From an uncultured Cellvibrionales bacterium (lineage in GTDB: Bacteria; Pseudomonadota; Gammaproteobacteria; Pseudomonadales; Cellvibrionaceae): a stretch of DNA of 64,000 nucleotides. This document shows positions 55,757-64,000 of the stretch, piece by piece (the first letter of the stretch is position 1; every line of letters begins with the position of its first letter). The position numbers and the translations under genes were made by a program. Where the stretch lies: the NCBI GenBank assembly GCA_913020115.1, contig CAJWBQ010000016.1:1-64000 (forward strand). Direction: 5' to 3'. A model generated the notes under the pieces. It saw only the letters and a list, made by a program, of their open reading frames with translations, made no database searches and was not told where the DNA came from.

Positions 55757-56977
55757 TTAAGAGGCGAGTAAACTCGCTTTCATAGTCACAGGTTTTTTGT
55801 AAACCACCCCGAATAGCGCAGACACAAGGGGGATACGTTTAATCAGCTCATAGCCTAGCCAACAGAAACCGAATGTAAACGTAATCACCGATAAGGGCTC
55901 CAGCACCGGCCCAATTTCGAGCGGCACAAGATAATAGGCAAATGCTACGATAATGGTTTGATGTAAGATGTAAAAGCAATAGACTCCACCGTTCAAATAC
56001 TTGAGTAAAGGGTTACCTGTGGTCAAGCTGTGCTGCGCCCAGGCGATAATGGCAACCAGCCAAAGCCATCTATTGGCGCCCCACAAAAAGGTTTCGAGAT
56101 GATTCCAGAATGCACCTTCACCCAAGCTACCACCATTGAAAGAAAACAGAATGTAAGCGTAACTTACAATGGCAGCCAGCAAGGTGGGCCAACGCAAGTC
56201 CGCAAAACTGGTCCACAAACGCGGTGCTCGTACTAGGGCAAAGCCAAGAATGAAACAGGTAAACGACTTAGCGTGGTTATACCAATCGTCCACCAGCGCA
56301 TGTGTCGTTGGGTAAGACTCCCACAGGAATACGCCGATAATATAAAACGCGATAATTGGGCCCACTAATAAACACCAGATCGGTGTACTCTCCCCCATAT
56401 GGCGCCACAGTGGCCGGATGAACTTGGCGTTCAACAAAGGAAAGAGAAGCCATAAAATCAGAGAATAGCTGAAAATATACATCAGAAACCAAAGATGATT
56501 CCAAGTGATATGCAGATTTCCTGAGGTTTTGGCATTTTCAAACAGCAGGCTATTTTGGTCCAAATAAGCTAGCCAGAATTCACCGTAGGCAATACCATCC
56601 AACAGCCCTTTAGCACTCATTTCAACATACACCTGTGGCACAACCACTACGGTCATGCCAAACACCAAGGGTAGGAACAACTTGGAATGACGCGTAAAGT
56701 AGAAGCGCCAATACCCCATATTGTGTAGTAGATAAGACACCGCTACACCACTGATCAAAAACAACAGTGACATACGCCACTGATTTGACCAAAGCATGAT
56801 ATTGCGGAGAAATTCGCTGGAATAAGAGCTTTTGTAATGCCAGCCCCAATCATAGGCGTATAGCATGCCCACATGGTAAAAAATCAGTAAGCCAAAGGCG
56901 ATAACACGCAGCCAATCCAGTTCTATACGTCGTACTTTGTGCCATGGTTGTGCTGCTGTCTGCGCTGTTGAATTCAT
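55757..56977 (-). CDS. Acyltransferase family 3 membrane protein (OpgC-like)
   Basis: A 406-residue protein with about ten membrane helices and the family start RIELDWLRVIAFGLLIFYHV, in which YH corresponds to the conserved histidine. Such enzymes O-acylate cell-surface sugars, glucans or lipids; OpgC succinylates osmoregulated periplasmic glucans. Substrate here unknown. The ATG at 56977 with AGGGA about nine bases upstream is preferred over a start eleven codons earlier. It is divergent from a membrane LytTR regulator, with a 112-bp gap holding direct repeats. Confidence 0.88.
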   Translation of the reverse strand: MNSTAQTAAQPWHKVRRIELDWLRVIAFGLLIFYHVGMLYAYDWGWHYKSSYSSEFLRNIMLWSNQWRMSLLFLISGVAVSYLLHNMGYWRFYFTRHSKLFLPLVFGMTVVVVPQVYVEMSAKGLLDGIAYGEFWLAYLDQNSLLFENAKTSGNLHITWNHLWFLMYIFSYSLILWLLFPLLNAKFIRPLWRHMGESTPIWCLLVGPIIAFYIIGVFLWESYPTTHALVDDWYNHAKSFTCFILGFALVRAPRLWTSFADLRWPTLLAAIVSYAYILFSFNGGSLGEGAFWNHLETFLWGANRWLWLVAIIAWAQHSLTTGNPLLKYLNGGVYCFYILHQTIIVAFAYYLVPLEIGPVLEPLSVITFTFGFCWLGYELIKRIPLVSALFGVVYKKPVTMKASLLAS

Positions 56978-57003
56978 GATAATGTTTCCCTTTAAGCCTC
57001 GAT

Positions 57004-57077
57004 TTACCAAGAATTCTGACCATGAACTATTTATCTAACCAGCGCTAAGTGACTAATTTACAAAGAATTGTGATGAA
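57004..57077. promoter_or_regulatory. Direct repeats, candidate LytTR binding sites
   Basis: A block TTAC[CA]AAGAATT[CG]TGA followed by TGAAC occurs at 57004-57026 and again at 57058-57077, both on the same strand and starting 54 bp apart, close to five helical turns. LytTR proteins bind imperfect direct repeats, and the pair sits between the acyltransferase and the LytTR gene. Binding is inferred. Confidence 0.5.
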
Positions 57078-57089
57078 CGGAAGTATACT

Positions 57090-58025
57090 GTGACGAATAA
57101 TAACAGCCCTTTGACAAACAGCCCTTCCAACAGTAGCGAAGAGACCTTAACACCTCTCATTCAGCACTTTCTAGCCCATCAGCGCATATGGGCAGGAAGC
57201 TTATTAATGCTGTGGATGAGCGCCAACGTGCTCATTCTCTCCACGACCGAGATCATGGAATACGGCCGCAGTGGTCAAACCCTCGAGTTTTGGCAGCCCC
57301 TCTGTTGGGAAATCACCAGCGTAGTCATGGTACTTCTACAGGTTCCTGTAATTATCTTATGCATCGACAAGTTTATTAGTTCCTTTGGTATTAAAGGGCG
57401 TATAGCGGCGCACCTTCTCCTCACCCTGCCTTTCTCGATAATCCACGTTAGCGGCATGGTCACCTTGCGTAAAGCTTGGTATTGGCTGATGGATATGCAG
57501 TATCAGTTTGGAGACGTGTCCTATGAACTGCTGTACGAATACAGAAAAGACATACAAACCTATTTCGCCATAGTCGTCGTGATCCACAGCTACCGTTTCA
57601 TTCTTAGGCGCCTACAGGGCGAAGCCAGTATTGTTGCCGAAGCCGAGAACGGCATTGAGCCAAAAAGCCAAGGTGATGAAGTGTACCCAGAGCGCCTACT
57701 GGTAAAGAAGCTGGGCAAAGAATTCCTGATTCAAGTCCAAGACATTGAATGGGTTGAAGCGGCAGGCAATTACGCCAATCTCCATATTAAGCAAAGCGTT
57801 TACCCCATGCGTATCACCATGGCGAAGCTCGAGAAGTCTTTGCCGATGCAAAAATTTGCCCGTATTCACCGCTCCAGTATCGTCAACCTAAATCAGGTGG
57901 ACGTGTTAATCCCTTTGGACACTGGGGATTATGAATTGACCTTGCGCAATGGCGAAAAACTGAGCTTGTCTCGGCGATATCGTGAGCGCTTTAAGGGTTT
58001 GCTGAATTTGAACGATTCAAACTGA
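57090..58025 (+). CDS. Membrane-bound LytTR DNA-binding regulator
   Basis: A 311-residue protein with four predicted membrane helices (within about 30-180) and a C-terminal LytTR DNA-binding domain (about 205-305, KEFLIQVQDIEWVEAAGNYANLHI, FARIHRSSIVNLNQVDVL). No receiver domain is present, so this is a one-component system that senses at the membrane. The start is GTG at 57090 with GGAAG about six bases upstream. The likely target is the divergent acyltransferase gene. Confidence 0.9.
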   Translation: MTNNNSPLTNSPSNSSEETLTPLIQHFLAHQRIWAGSLLMLWMSANVLILSTTEIMEYGRSGQTLEFWQPLCWEITSVVMVLLQVPVIILCIDKFISSFGIKGRIAAHLLLTLPFSIIHVSGMVTLRKAWYWLMDMQYQFGDVSYELLYEYRKDIQTYFAIVVVIHSYRFILRRLQGEASIVAEAENGIEPKSQGDEVYPERLLVKKLGKEFLIQVQDIEWVEAAGNYANLHIKQSVYPMRITMAKLEKSLPMQKFARIHRSSIVNLNQVDVLIPLDTGDYELTLRNGEKLSLSRRYRERFKGLLNLNDSN

Positions 58026-58164
58026 ACCCGCCCATGAGCGCTTGAACGCTCAGCCCGCCACTTGAAACACAGAAAGTACCTCTCTTTAAGCTCAGATTCT
58101 AACTAGGCCTATACGCCTGACGATATCCTCGCGCCCCCCTTGCAGGGTCACTTCCCCAGCCAAT

Positions 58165-58186
58165 AAATCATCATAATTGATGATTT
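58165..58186. promoter_or_regulatory. Perfect 22-bp palindrome before the amidase gene
   Basis: AAATCATCA, spacer TAAT, TGATGATTT form a perfect inverted repeat. A -10-like TATAGT lies at 58207-58212; the palindrome centre would be about 43 bases upstream of the predicted start of transcription, the place where LuxR-type activators often bind. A -35 element is poor, consistent with an activated promoter. The LuxR gene at 61974 is the natural candidate. Confidence 0.5.
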
Positions 58187-58242
58187 CTCCCTCTTGTTCG
58201 GCCCTTTATAGTTTTATCAACAATTAAATTGGGTATTGATCA

Positions 58243-59685
58243 ATGACGACAAAATCTCTGTGGATAATTTGGGTGATAGGTTTCATGAGCTTTGCAAACA
58301 CAAGTACAAGTCAGACAATTATTGAATTGCAGCAGCAAATTAAGTCTGGGCAGCTGAGCAGCGAAACGCTAATTCAGCAAGGCCGAGCTGCAATGAAAGA
58401 GCACCGTTCATTGAATGCCATTATCTCAGTCAATAACTTAGCTGGAGAGCAGAGCAGCGCAATCCCCGACACCGACAATCGCGGTCTTCTGGCAGGCATT
58501 ACCATTGTGGTCAAAGACAATATCCATGTCGCTGGCCTCGCCAATTCAGCTGGCACTCCGGCACTTAAACATTTCGTTCCAAGCAAGAGTGCTGGCGTCA
58601 TTGAGCGTTTACAAAACGCTGGCGCCGTTATCGTCGCAAAGACCAACCTACATGAACTGGCGTACGGAATTACCAGTAACAACCCAGCGTTTGGCCCCGT
58701 TGGAAATGCCTATAGAGCGGATTACATTGCCGGTGGCAGCAGTGGTGGTACCGCGGTGGCGGTGGCAACAGGAATGGCGGTAGCGGGTTTAGGTACGGAT
58801 ACCGGTGGGTCCAGCAGAATACCGGCGGCGCTCAATGGCATAGTCGGCTTTCGTCCAAGCACTGGGCGCTACCCTGCCGATGGCATTACCAGCATCAGTA
58901 AAACACGAGACACAGTGGGGCCAATGGCCCGCTCAGTAAGTGATGCCGCACTCTTAGACCGCGTATTGTCCAAGACCACGGCCACCGATGCTCCTGTCGA
59001 ACTAAAAGGCTTGCGAATCGGGGTGCCTAGGCAGTATTTCTATGAAAACCTAGAACCACTTGTGGCGGCCAAAATGGAAACGCTCTTAGGGCATTTGGAG
59101 GCCGCGGGAGTGCATCTAGTGAACAGCGATATCGAGCAAATAGCAGAGCTCAATCAGCGCGTAGGTTTTCCCATCGTACTCTTTGAAACCGGTGAGCAGA
59201 TACCTGAATATCTGCAACGCTTCGTCCCCGATGTGAGCATAGAAGAACTTGTAGAGCAGATCGCCAGCCCAGATGTTCGCGACGTCATGGGCATGGTTAT
59301 GGCAAAACAAATATCTGCAGAGGACTACCGTCAAGCACTTGAATTTGACCGCCCAAAACTACAAGCAGCGCTTGCAAAACACTTCCAACAATATCGTTTA
59401 GACGCCATTATCTTTCCCACCACCCCACTAAGCGCCAGGCCCATTTCTGATAGCCTCGAGACGGTGGAACTCAACGGCGAAAGACAGCCTACTTTCGCCA
59501 CGTACATTCGCAATACCGACCCCGCCAGCAACGCCGGCTTACCAGCTTTGAGCATTCCTCTGCCTATTGAAAAATCGCAAATGCCCGTAGGTGTGGAAAT
59601 CAACGGCGCAGTAAACACTGATCGACGCTTACTGCAAATCGGTAGAGCCATCGAGGCATTAATTCACCAACACCATAATAAATAA
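58243..59685 (+). CDS. Exported amidase, amidase signature family
   Basis: A 480-residue enzyme with a signal peptide (about 1-24). The Ser-cisSer-Lys triad is complete: Lys91 (VKDNIHVAG), Ser166 (GGSSGGT) and nucleophile Ser190 (GTDTGGSSRIPAA). The family hydrolyses many amides; an exported form points to an external substrate such as a peptide-like, acylated or aromatic amide. The TonB receptor follows by 18 bp with its own AAGGAG, so uptake of a substrate or product is likely linked. Confidence 0.9.
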   Translation: MTTKSLWIIWVIGFMSFANTSTSQTIIELQQQIKSGQLSSETLIQQGRAAMKEHRSLNAIISVNNLAGEQSSAIPDTDNRGLLAGITIVVKDNIHVAGLANSAGTPALKHFVPSKSAGVIERLQNAGAVIVAKTNLHELAYGITSNNPAFGPVGNAYRADYIAGGSSGGTAVAVATGMAVAGLGTDTGGSSRIPAALNGIVGFRPSTGRYPADGITSISKTRDTVGPMARSVSDAALLDRVLSKTTATDAPVELKGLRIGVPRQYFYENLEPLVAAKMETLLGHLEAAGVHLVNSDIEQIAELNQRVGFPIVLFETGEQIPEYLQRFVPDVSIEELVEQIASPDVRDVMGMVMAKQISAEDYRQALEFDRPKLQAALAKHFQQYRLDAIIFPTTPLSARPISDSLETVELNGERQPTFATYIRNTDPASNAGLPALSIPLPIEKSQMPVGVEINGAVNTDRRLLQIGRAIEALIHQHHNK

Positions 59686-59703
59686 CATCAAGGAGAATAT
59701 CTC

Positions 59704-61926
59704 ATGCCAGCAAGAACCTACTTATCTAGAGCTATTACCGCTACGCTTGCCTTCGGTGCCCTGCCGATCATTCCGAGCCTTGTTATGCCCGCAATGTCTG
59801 CAGACCTTGAGGAAATTACCGTGGTCGCGCAACGCCGAGAAGAAAATCTACAGGAAGTTCCTATTGCCATATCGGCCATGAACAGCAGCACCATAGAGAA
59901 AGCTGATATTCACGACCTAACGGATATTGCGACCCGAGTGCCCGGGCTGACCTTTTCACCCTTTTCGCCAGGACAAAACATTCTCGCCCTTCGAGGCGCC
60001 TCGTCGAATGATGATGGTGCAGGCACCGACAATTCTATCGCTGTATTTGTTGACGACGTTTACCTGGGGCGCGCCTCAAACATCAACCCTGAAATGTTCG
60101 ACATTGAACGAATAGAAGTATTGCGCGGACCACAAGGCACCCTCTACGGTAAAAACACCATTGGCGGCGCCATCAATATTGTTTCAACTAAACCCGATAC
60201 CGATGAAATGTCGGGCAAGATTCGAGGCAGTATCGGCAATTTTTCTCGGGTAGATTTGGCAGGATTAATCAATGGTCCCTTGAGCGATTCCCTGGCCGCG
60301 AAATTTTCCTTCAGCACTCGTAAGCGCGATGGTTGGGTGGACAATGTGCAACTGAATAAAAAACAAAAAGATGACGACACCCAGGCCTTTCGCGGACAGC
60401 TGCTCTATAGCGGCAACGAATTTGAGGCTCTGTTCAGCGCAGACTACAATAAACTGGATGTCCAGGACATGGCCCGCGTGCCCATTAACACTGGCCATCC
60501 GGGCGACCCAGCCTTTTGGGCAGCCAATGTGCCGGGTAGCTACTCAGAACTGTGCGCTGGCAAAGGACCCGATTGCGCGGCGGGCCCTGTTGATGGTTTC
60601 ACAAAAAAGGACGCTTGGGGTGTCAGTGCCAAGCTGAGTTGGAATTTCGACGTAGGAGAGCTCATTTCTATTACCGCCTATCGCGAAAGTGAAGCTGACT
60701 GGAACATGGATTCAACAGGAACACCAGCATCGCCGCTGCCCGGTTCTGTGTTTGGCCTAGTGAACGACGATATCTTTGATACCACCGAGCAATTGTCTCA
60801 GGAATTTCGATGGGTGTCTGAACTCGGCGATGATTTCAATTATATTGCCGGTCTGTGGCTGCTGAATGAAGAGACAGATCGCACTGAGTGTTTCGACAAC
60901 GACAGCAGCGATAGTGACTGTACGCCCGATGCCGACGGCGGCACTACTGACTGGTATAAACAGGTTAACGAAACCAACAGCTACGCCGTATTTGGTCAAT
61001 TCGATTGGTCACTGTCAGACTTCTTAACACTCACTGCAGGCGGCCGTTACAGCTACGATAAAAAAGAAATTGACAATCAGGCTATAGCCGGCGACTTTGT
61101 GGTCATCAACCAAACCTTTGCGAATACGGTCAGCGAAAACTGGAGTTCCTTTACGCCAAAGCTGTCCTTGGCCTATCGAAAATCACAACATACCAATTTT
61201 TATGCCACCATTTCAAAAGGATTCAAAAGCGGCGGATTTGCCGCAGCACCCCAGGGTATTGAATTCACCGCGCCCTTGGGCCAAGAAGAGGCACTCAACT
61301 ACGAAATTGGCATAAAATCAGACCTCGCCGACAACTTCCGTTTGAACGTGGCCTTGTTTTTTACCGAGTATACCGACTTGCAAATTCAAACATTTGGCCC
61401 CCTAAGCGCTGGCGCTGCGTTCGGTACATTTCAAACATTTAATGCCGGTGATGCAGAGATTGCAGGCATTGAGTTAGAGGCCACATGGGCACTGAGTGAG
61501 CACCTAACACTCAGCGGTTTCTATGGTTATCAAGACAGTGAGTTTAGAGAAACCAACATTCCTGGAACGGCCTTCCCTGACCAGTCTGGGCAAAATCTCA
61601 TTCGCACACCAGAGAATAAGTACAACCTAAACGCAGACTATACCCTGCCCTTAGACAGTGGCGCGACGATTTCAGCCAGCCTGAGCTATCGCTACACCGA
61701 CGATCAACGAGGGGAGCTTGAACCCTGGGCCATTCAGCCTGAGTTTAATCTACTGGACGCTCGAGTGTCATGGACCAGCGCCGATGAAAATCTGGAACTG
61801 GCCCTGTGGGGGAAAAACTTGGGCGATGAGGAATACATCACTCATTTATACACTATTGCATCGAGTGTAGTAGCGGTTTATGGTGATCCTGCAATGTACG
61901 GCATTACCGCAAACTATAACTTTTGA
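59704..61926 (+). CDS. TonB-dependent receptor
   Basis: A 740-residue receptor: signal peptide (about 1-32), plug domain beginning EEITVVAQRREENLQEVPI and including RGPQGTLYGKNTIGGAINI, then a barrel ending NYNF. The type is the broad group used for organic substrates rather than a specific siderophore receptor. AAGGAG lies 9 bases before the ATG. It follows the amidase and precedes a LuxR regulator, and I infer one operon for taking up an amide-type compound. Confidence 0.92.
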   Translation: MPARTYLSRAITATLAFGALPIIPSLVMPAMSADLEEITVVAQRREENLQEVPIAISAMNSSTIEKADIHDLTDIATRVPGLTFSPFSPGQNILALRGASSNDDGAGTDNSIAVFVDDVYLGRASNINPEMFDIERIEVLRGPQGTLYGKNTIGGAINIVSTKPDTDEMSGKIRGSIGNFSRVDLAGLINGPLSDSLAAKFSFSTRKRDGWVDNVQLNKKQKDDDTQAFRGQLLYSGNEFEALFSADYNKLDVQDMARVPINTGHPGDPAFWAANVPGSYSELCAGKGPDCAAGPVDGFTKKDAWGVSAKLSWNFDVGELISITAYRESEADWNMDSTGTPASPLPGSVFGLVNDDIFDTTEQLSQEFRWVSELGDDFNYIAGLWLLNEETDRTECFDNDSSDSDCTPDADGGTTDWYKQVNETNSYAVFGQFDWSLSDFLTLTAGGRYSYDKKEIDNQAIAGDFVVINQTFANTVSENWSSFTPKLSLAYRKSQHTNFYATISKGFKSGGFAAAPQGIEFTAPLGQEEALNYEIGIKSDLADNFRLNVALFFTEYTDLQIQTFGPLSAGAAFGTFQTFNAGDAEIAGIELEATWALSEHLTLSGFYGYQDSEFRETNIPGTAFPDQSGQNLIRTPENKYNLNADYTLPLDSGATISASLSYRYTDDQRGELEPWAIQPEFNLLDARVSWTSADENLELALWGKNLGDEEYITHLYTIASSVVAVYGDPAMYGITANYNF

Positions 61927-61973
61927 TGAGTGATTTCTAACTCTCATTCGATAACTTTTAACTGCATAAGCCA

Positions 61974-62738
61974 ATGAATCTGACACAAAAGGAATGGCAA
62001 CAGGTCTTATCCGTTATTCAGCATCTGAATGACAGTCTTGACGACTGCCTGATTAGAAAGCAGGCGGGTACGGCCTTGTTAGATTTGTTGGCGGCAGACC
62101 ACTTTGCCTCCTACATCTGGGACGATGGAGAACAAACTTTCAAGAAGCCTGTTTTTTTGAATATGGCCGAGAGTAACTTGGCGCTTTACGAAAATTATTA
62201 TCAGTTTCACGACCCAATTACCCATCAATTACAAAAATATCAACGAGCTGTTTCTGTCAACGAAGTAATGGCTCAGAGCGAGCTCGTAAATACCGAATTT
62301 TTTAACGACTTCCTCACTCTTGATGGCCTCTATCACGGCATCAACATCTATGTATACGACAACGGTAACAAAAACATCGGCGACTTTCGAGTATGGAGAA
62401 CCAAAGGGCGGGCTAATTTTGAACAGCGCGAACTCGACATTCTTGACATGATAGCGCCCCACTTTCGCAACGCCATGCGCAATATATTCTTCGCAAAACA
62501 CCGGTCTCCTTCAGTTGACAAAGAAACTATCATCCGAACTTTGTCGAACGAAACTGAATTAACAAAAAGGGAAATTGGCGTCACTATTGCACTGCTGGAA
62601 GGGAATTCAGACAAAGTCATTAGCGACGAACTGAATATCTCTATGCCGACCTTAAGAACACATGTCCAACATATTTTTTCAAAATTAAAAGTAAGAAGTC
62701 GTGCGGAATTGTGCAGTAAAATCTTGTTCTCACAATAA
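61974..62738 (+). CDS. LuxR family transcriptional regulator
   Basis: A 254-residue protein with a C-terminal LuxR-type helix-turn-helix (about 190-250, LTKREIGVTIALLEGNSDKVISDELNISMPTLRTHVQHIF). The N-terminal ~170 residues form a sensory domain I cannot assign; no receiver domain or acyl-homoserine-lactone pocket signature is visible. It follows the TonB receptor by 47 bp and probably controls the amidase/receptor genes through the palindrome at 58165. Confidence 0.88.
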   Translation: MNLTQKEWQQVLSVIQHLNDSLDDCLIRKQAGTALLDLLAADHFASYIWDDGEQTFKKPVFLNMAESNLALYENYYQFHDPITHQLQKYQRAVSVNEVMAQSELVNTEFFNDFLTLDGLYHGINIYVYDNGNKNIGDFRVWRTKGRANFEQRELDILDMIAPHFRNAMRNIFFAKHRSPSVDKETIIRTLSNETELTKREIGVTIALLEGNSDKVISDELNISMPTLRTHVQHIFSKLKVRSRAELCSKILFSQ

Positions 62739-62793
62739 GCGTCATCCGGATAAATCTAAAAGGATTTTCTTACCAACTGGACCAATGTGGATA

Positions 62794-62830
62794 CAAGCGC
62801 GGCCAGCCAGAACTGTGCTGGCCGCGCTTG
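62794..62830. terminator. GC-rich hairpin between convergent LuxR and TonB genes
   Basis: A perfect 14-bp stem (62794-62807 with 62817-62830) with a 9-base loop lies between the LuxR stop codon and the convergent TonB receptor stop codon. Neither side has a T-run, so it is a poor intrinsic terminator, but its position fits a bidirectional transcription stop. Confidence 0.5.
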
Positions 62831-62874
62831 CAATAGGCTTAGGGGATCACGCCCGATCTAAGCGCAAGACATTA

Positions 62875-64000
62875 TCAGAAGTGATAACTAACTCGAGCAC
62901 CATAAGTGCGTGGCTCGAGATATTTAGGTGTACGATAACGACCAACCAAGGAGTTATCCACTCCCAAACCGGTAATGGACGCGTCATCCGTTACGTTTTT
63001 CACATAGCCTTCAATTTCCCAAGTATCGCCAAAATCTCTAACCGTTACGCTCATATCAGTTTGCTTCCAAGCTCCTTGCTTATCGGTGGCAATGTTGTAG
63101 AGTCGACTGAAGTATTCGTCCTGCCAATAGGCTTGAGCTCGATACGTAATTTCCCAGTCCTTACTTAAGTCATGCGTGTATTGCACTCCAAACTGCAGTG
63201 ACCTTTCAGGCGAAAACATCAACTTTTTGCCTTTCAAGTTAACAGGACCAGAACCCGATGGTGATGAAATATCAGGAGAGGTTAGGAAATCTTCGCTGAT
63301 TTCGGTATCCAAAAAGGACACGTTCAAATTCATGCGCAGCCCTTCAATAGGCATTGCCAAGAATTCAAACTCTGCACCTTTTACATCGGCATCTACGTTG
63401 GTGTTAAACGTAGTGCCATCACCTAGAATACCACCCACCTGCAGGCCGTCATATTGATAGACAAATACTGTAGCGTTAGCCTGAATAGTGCGATTTGCAA
63501 AAGTATTCTTGGTGCCTATCTCTAGAGCGTTAATGAATTCTGGCTCAAATGTTGGGAATGACGAATCGCTGGCACCTGGGTTAATACCACCGCCCTTGTA
63601 GCCACGAGACAAGCTACCAAAAAACAGGGTTTCATCCGTCGCGGCCAAATCAGGAGTATGACTTAAACCAATCTTACCCGTCACTTCGCCCCAAGACCCT
63701 TCTCCTGTTCGCCAGGTGCTTTCCAGGTCGAAGTCGCTGGTCAAGTAGGAACCGGGCGCAAAGGGGTAAATATCTAACGGGGAGATTGTACGGGTTAATA
63801 CCTCTTTTTCTTCCTTAGAGTACCTCAGCCCCAGCGTCAGTTTGGTGTCTTCATTGAAGTCATAATAGCCTTCACTGAACACCGCCCAAGAGTCTGTAAG
63901 AACCTCTGGCGATTGGAAACTGAAAGGTGCCAATTCGTCGGGCAACGCTTTGAAATTTGTCACAGCGGTCAACTCGGGCAAATAGAAATTCACCAGAGAC
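62875..64000 (-). CDS. TonB-dependent receptor, C-terminal part cut by the window edge
   Basis: The last ~375 residues of a TonB receptor barrel (YYDFNEDTKLTLGLRYSKEE, GGGINPGASDSSFP, ending GARVSYHF). The reading frame stays open to base 64000, so the plug and signal peptide lie outside the window. It belongs to the same broad receptor group as the one at 59704 and faces it across the LuxR gene. Substrate unknown. Confidence 0.9.
   Translation of the reverse strand, partial: SLVNFYLPELTAVTNFKALPDELAPFSFQSPEVLTDSWAVFSEGYYDFNEDTKLTLGLRYSKEEKEVLTRTISPLDIYPFAPGSYLTSDFDLESTWRTGEGSWGEVTGKIGLSHTPDLAATDETLFFGSLSRGYKGGGINPGASDSSFPTFEPEFINALEIGTKNTFANRTIQANATVFVYQYDGLQVGGILGDGTTFNTNVDADVKGAEFEFLAMPIEGLRMNLNVSFLDTEISEDFLTSPDISSPSGSGPVNLKGKKLMFSPERSLQFGVQYTHDLSKDWEITYRAQAYWQDEYFSRLYNIATDKQGAWKQTDMSVTVRDFGDTWEIEGYVKNVTDDASITGLGVDNSLVGRYRTPKYLEPRTYGARVSYHF

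Overview
The window is a chromosomal segment of a gram-negative bacterium, almost certainly a free-living gammaproteobacterium of the Pseudomonadales/Cellvibrionales type. Three conserved gene blocks support this: algU-mucA-mucB-mucC-mucD divergent from nadB; xerD-dsbC-hom-thrC; and ffh followed by rpsP-rimM-trmD-rplS, with a ccsA-like gene and a CorC-like gene divergent from ffh. Three TonB-dependent receptors, an MMPL/DUF1302 pair and many one-component regulators suggest a marine or organic-matter-degrading heterotroph. The species cannot be named from the sequence alone. No rRNA, tRNA, CRISPR array or insertion sequence was found.

Positions 1-27,300 are mostly housekeeping. They hold the sigma-E/AlgU envelope-stress operon (with a candidate AlgU promoter in front of algU), nadB, ygfX-sdhE, ygfZ, an HDOD gene, gst-ung, yaeQ, a YgiQ-type radical SAM gene, threonine synthesis, disulfide isomerisation, chromosome dimer resolution, ribosome and SRP genes, a gamma-class carbonic anhydrase-like protein and two Nudix hydrolases. 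A large imperfect palindrome (about 13,575-13,905) sits between the radical SAM gene and thrC.

Positions 27,300-44,600 are an accessory region made of regulator-plus-target pairs. Several have visible operators: MarR with an MMPL transporter fused to a LolA-like domain plus a DUF1302 outer-membrane protein; TetR with a stand-alone KAS II (20-bp-arm inverted repeat); LysR with an oxidoreductase and a DsbA-like protein; and TetR with an NTF2-like protein plus an exported alpha/beta hydrolase (three 18-bp operators). ilvE, a Bcr-type efflux pump, a LysE-type exporter and a MAPEG protein fill the rest.

Positions 44,900-50,600 look like an iron-linked redox island. It holds a PepSY membrane protein, a heme-receptor-like TonB-dependent receptor, and a divergent operon of an outer-membrane barrel, a Tat-type FMN-binding protein, an ApbE without an export signal and a histidine-rich four-helix membrane protein. 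A Fur-box-like sequence lies inside the operon promoter. I infer a Fur-controlled flavin/heme reductase for extracytoplasmic iron or another acceptor. This is the strongest candidate system in the window.

Positions 50,600-64,000 hold a DUF3667 protein, a 1,354-residue unrecognised envelope protein with an apparent internal duplication, an acyltransferase-3 protein divergent from a membrane LytTR regulator, and an exported amidase with a TonB receptor and a LuxR regulator. The last group has a perfect 22-bp palindrome placed like a LuxR activator site. A third TonB receptor runs off the right edge.
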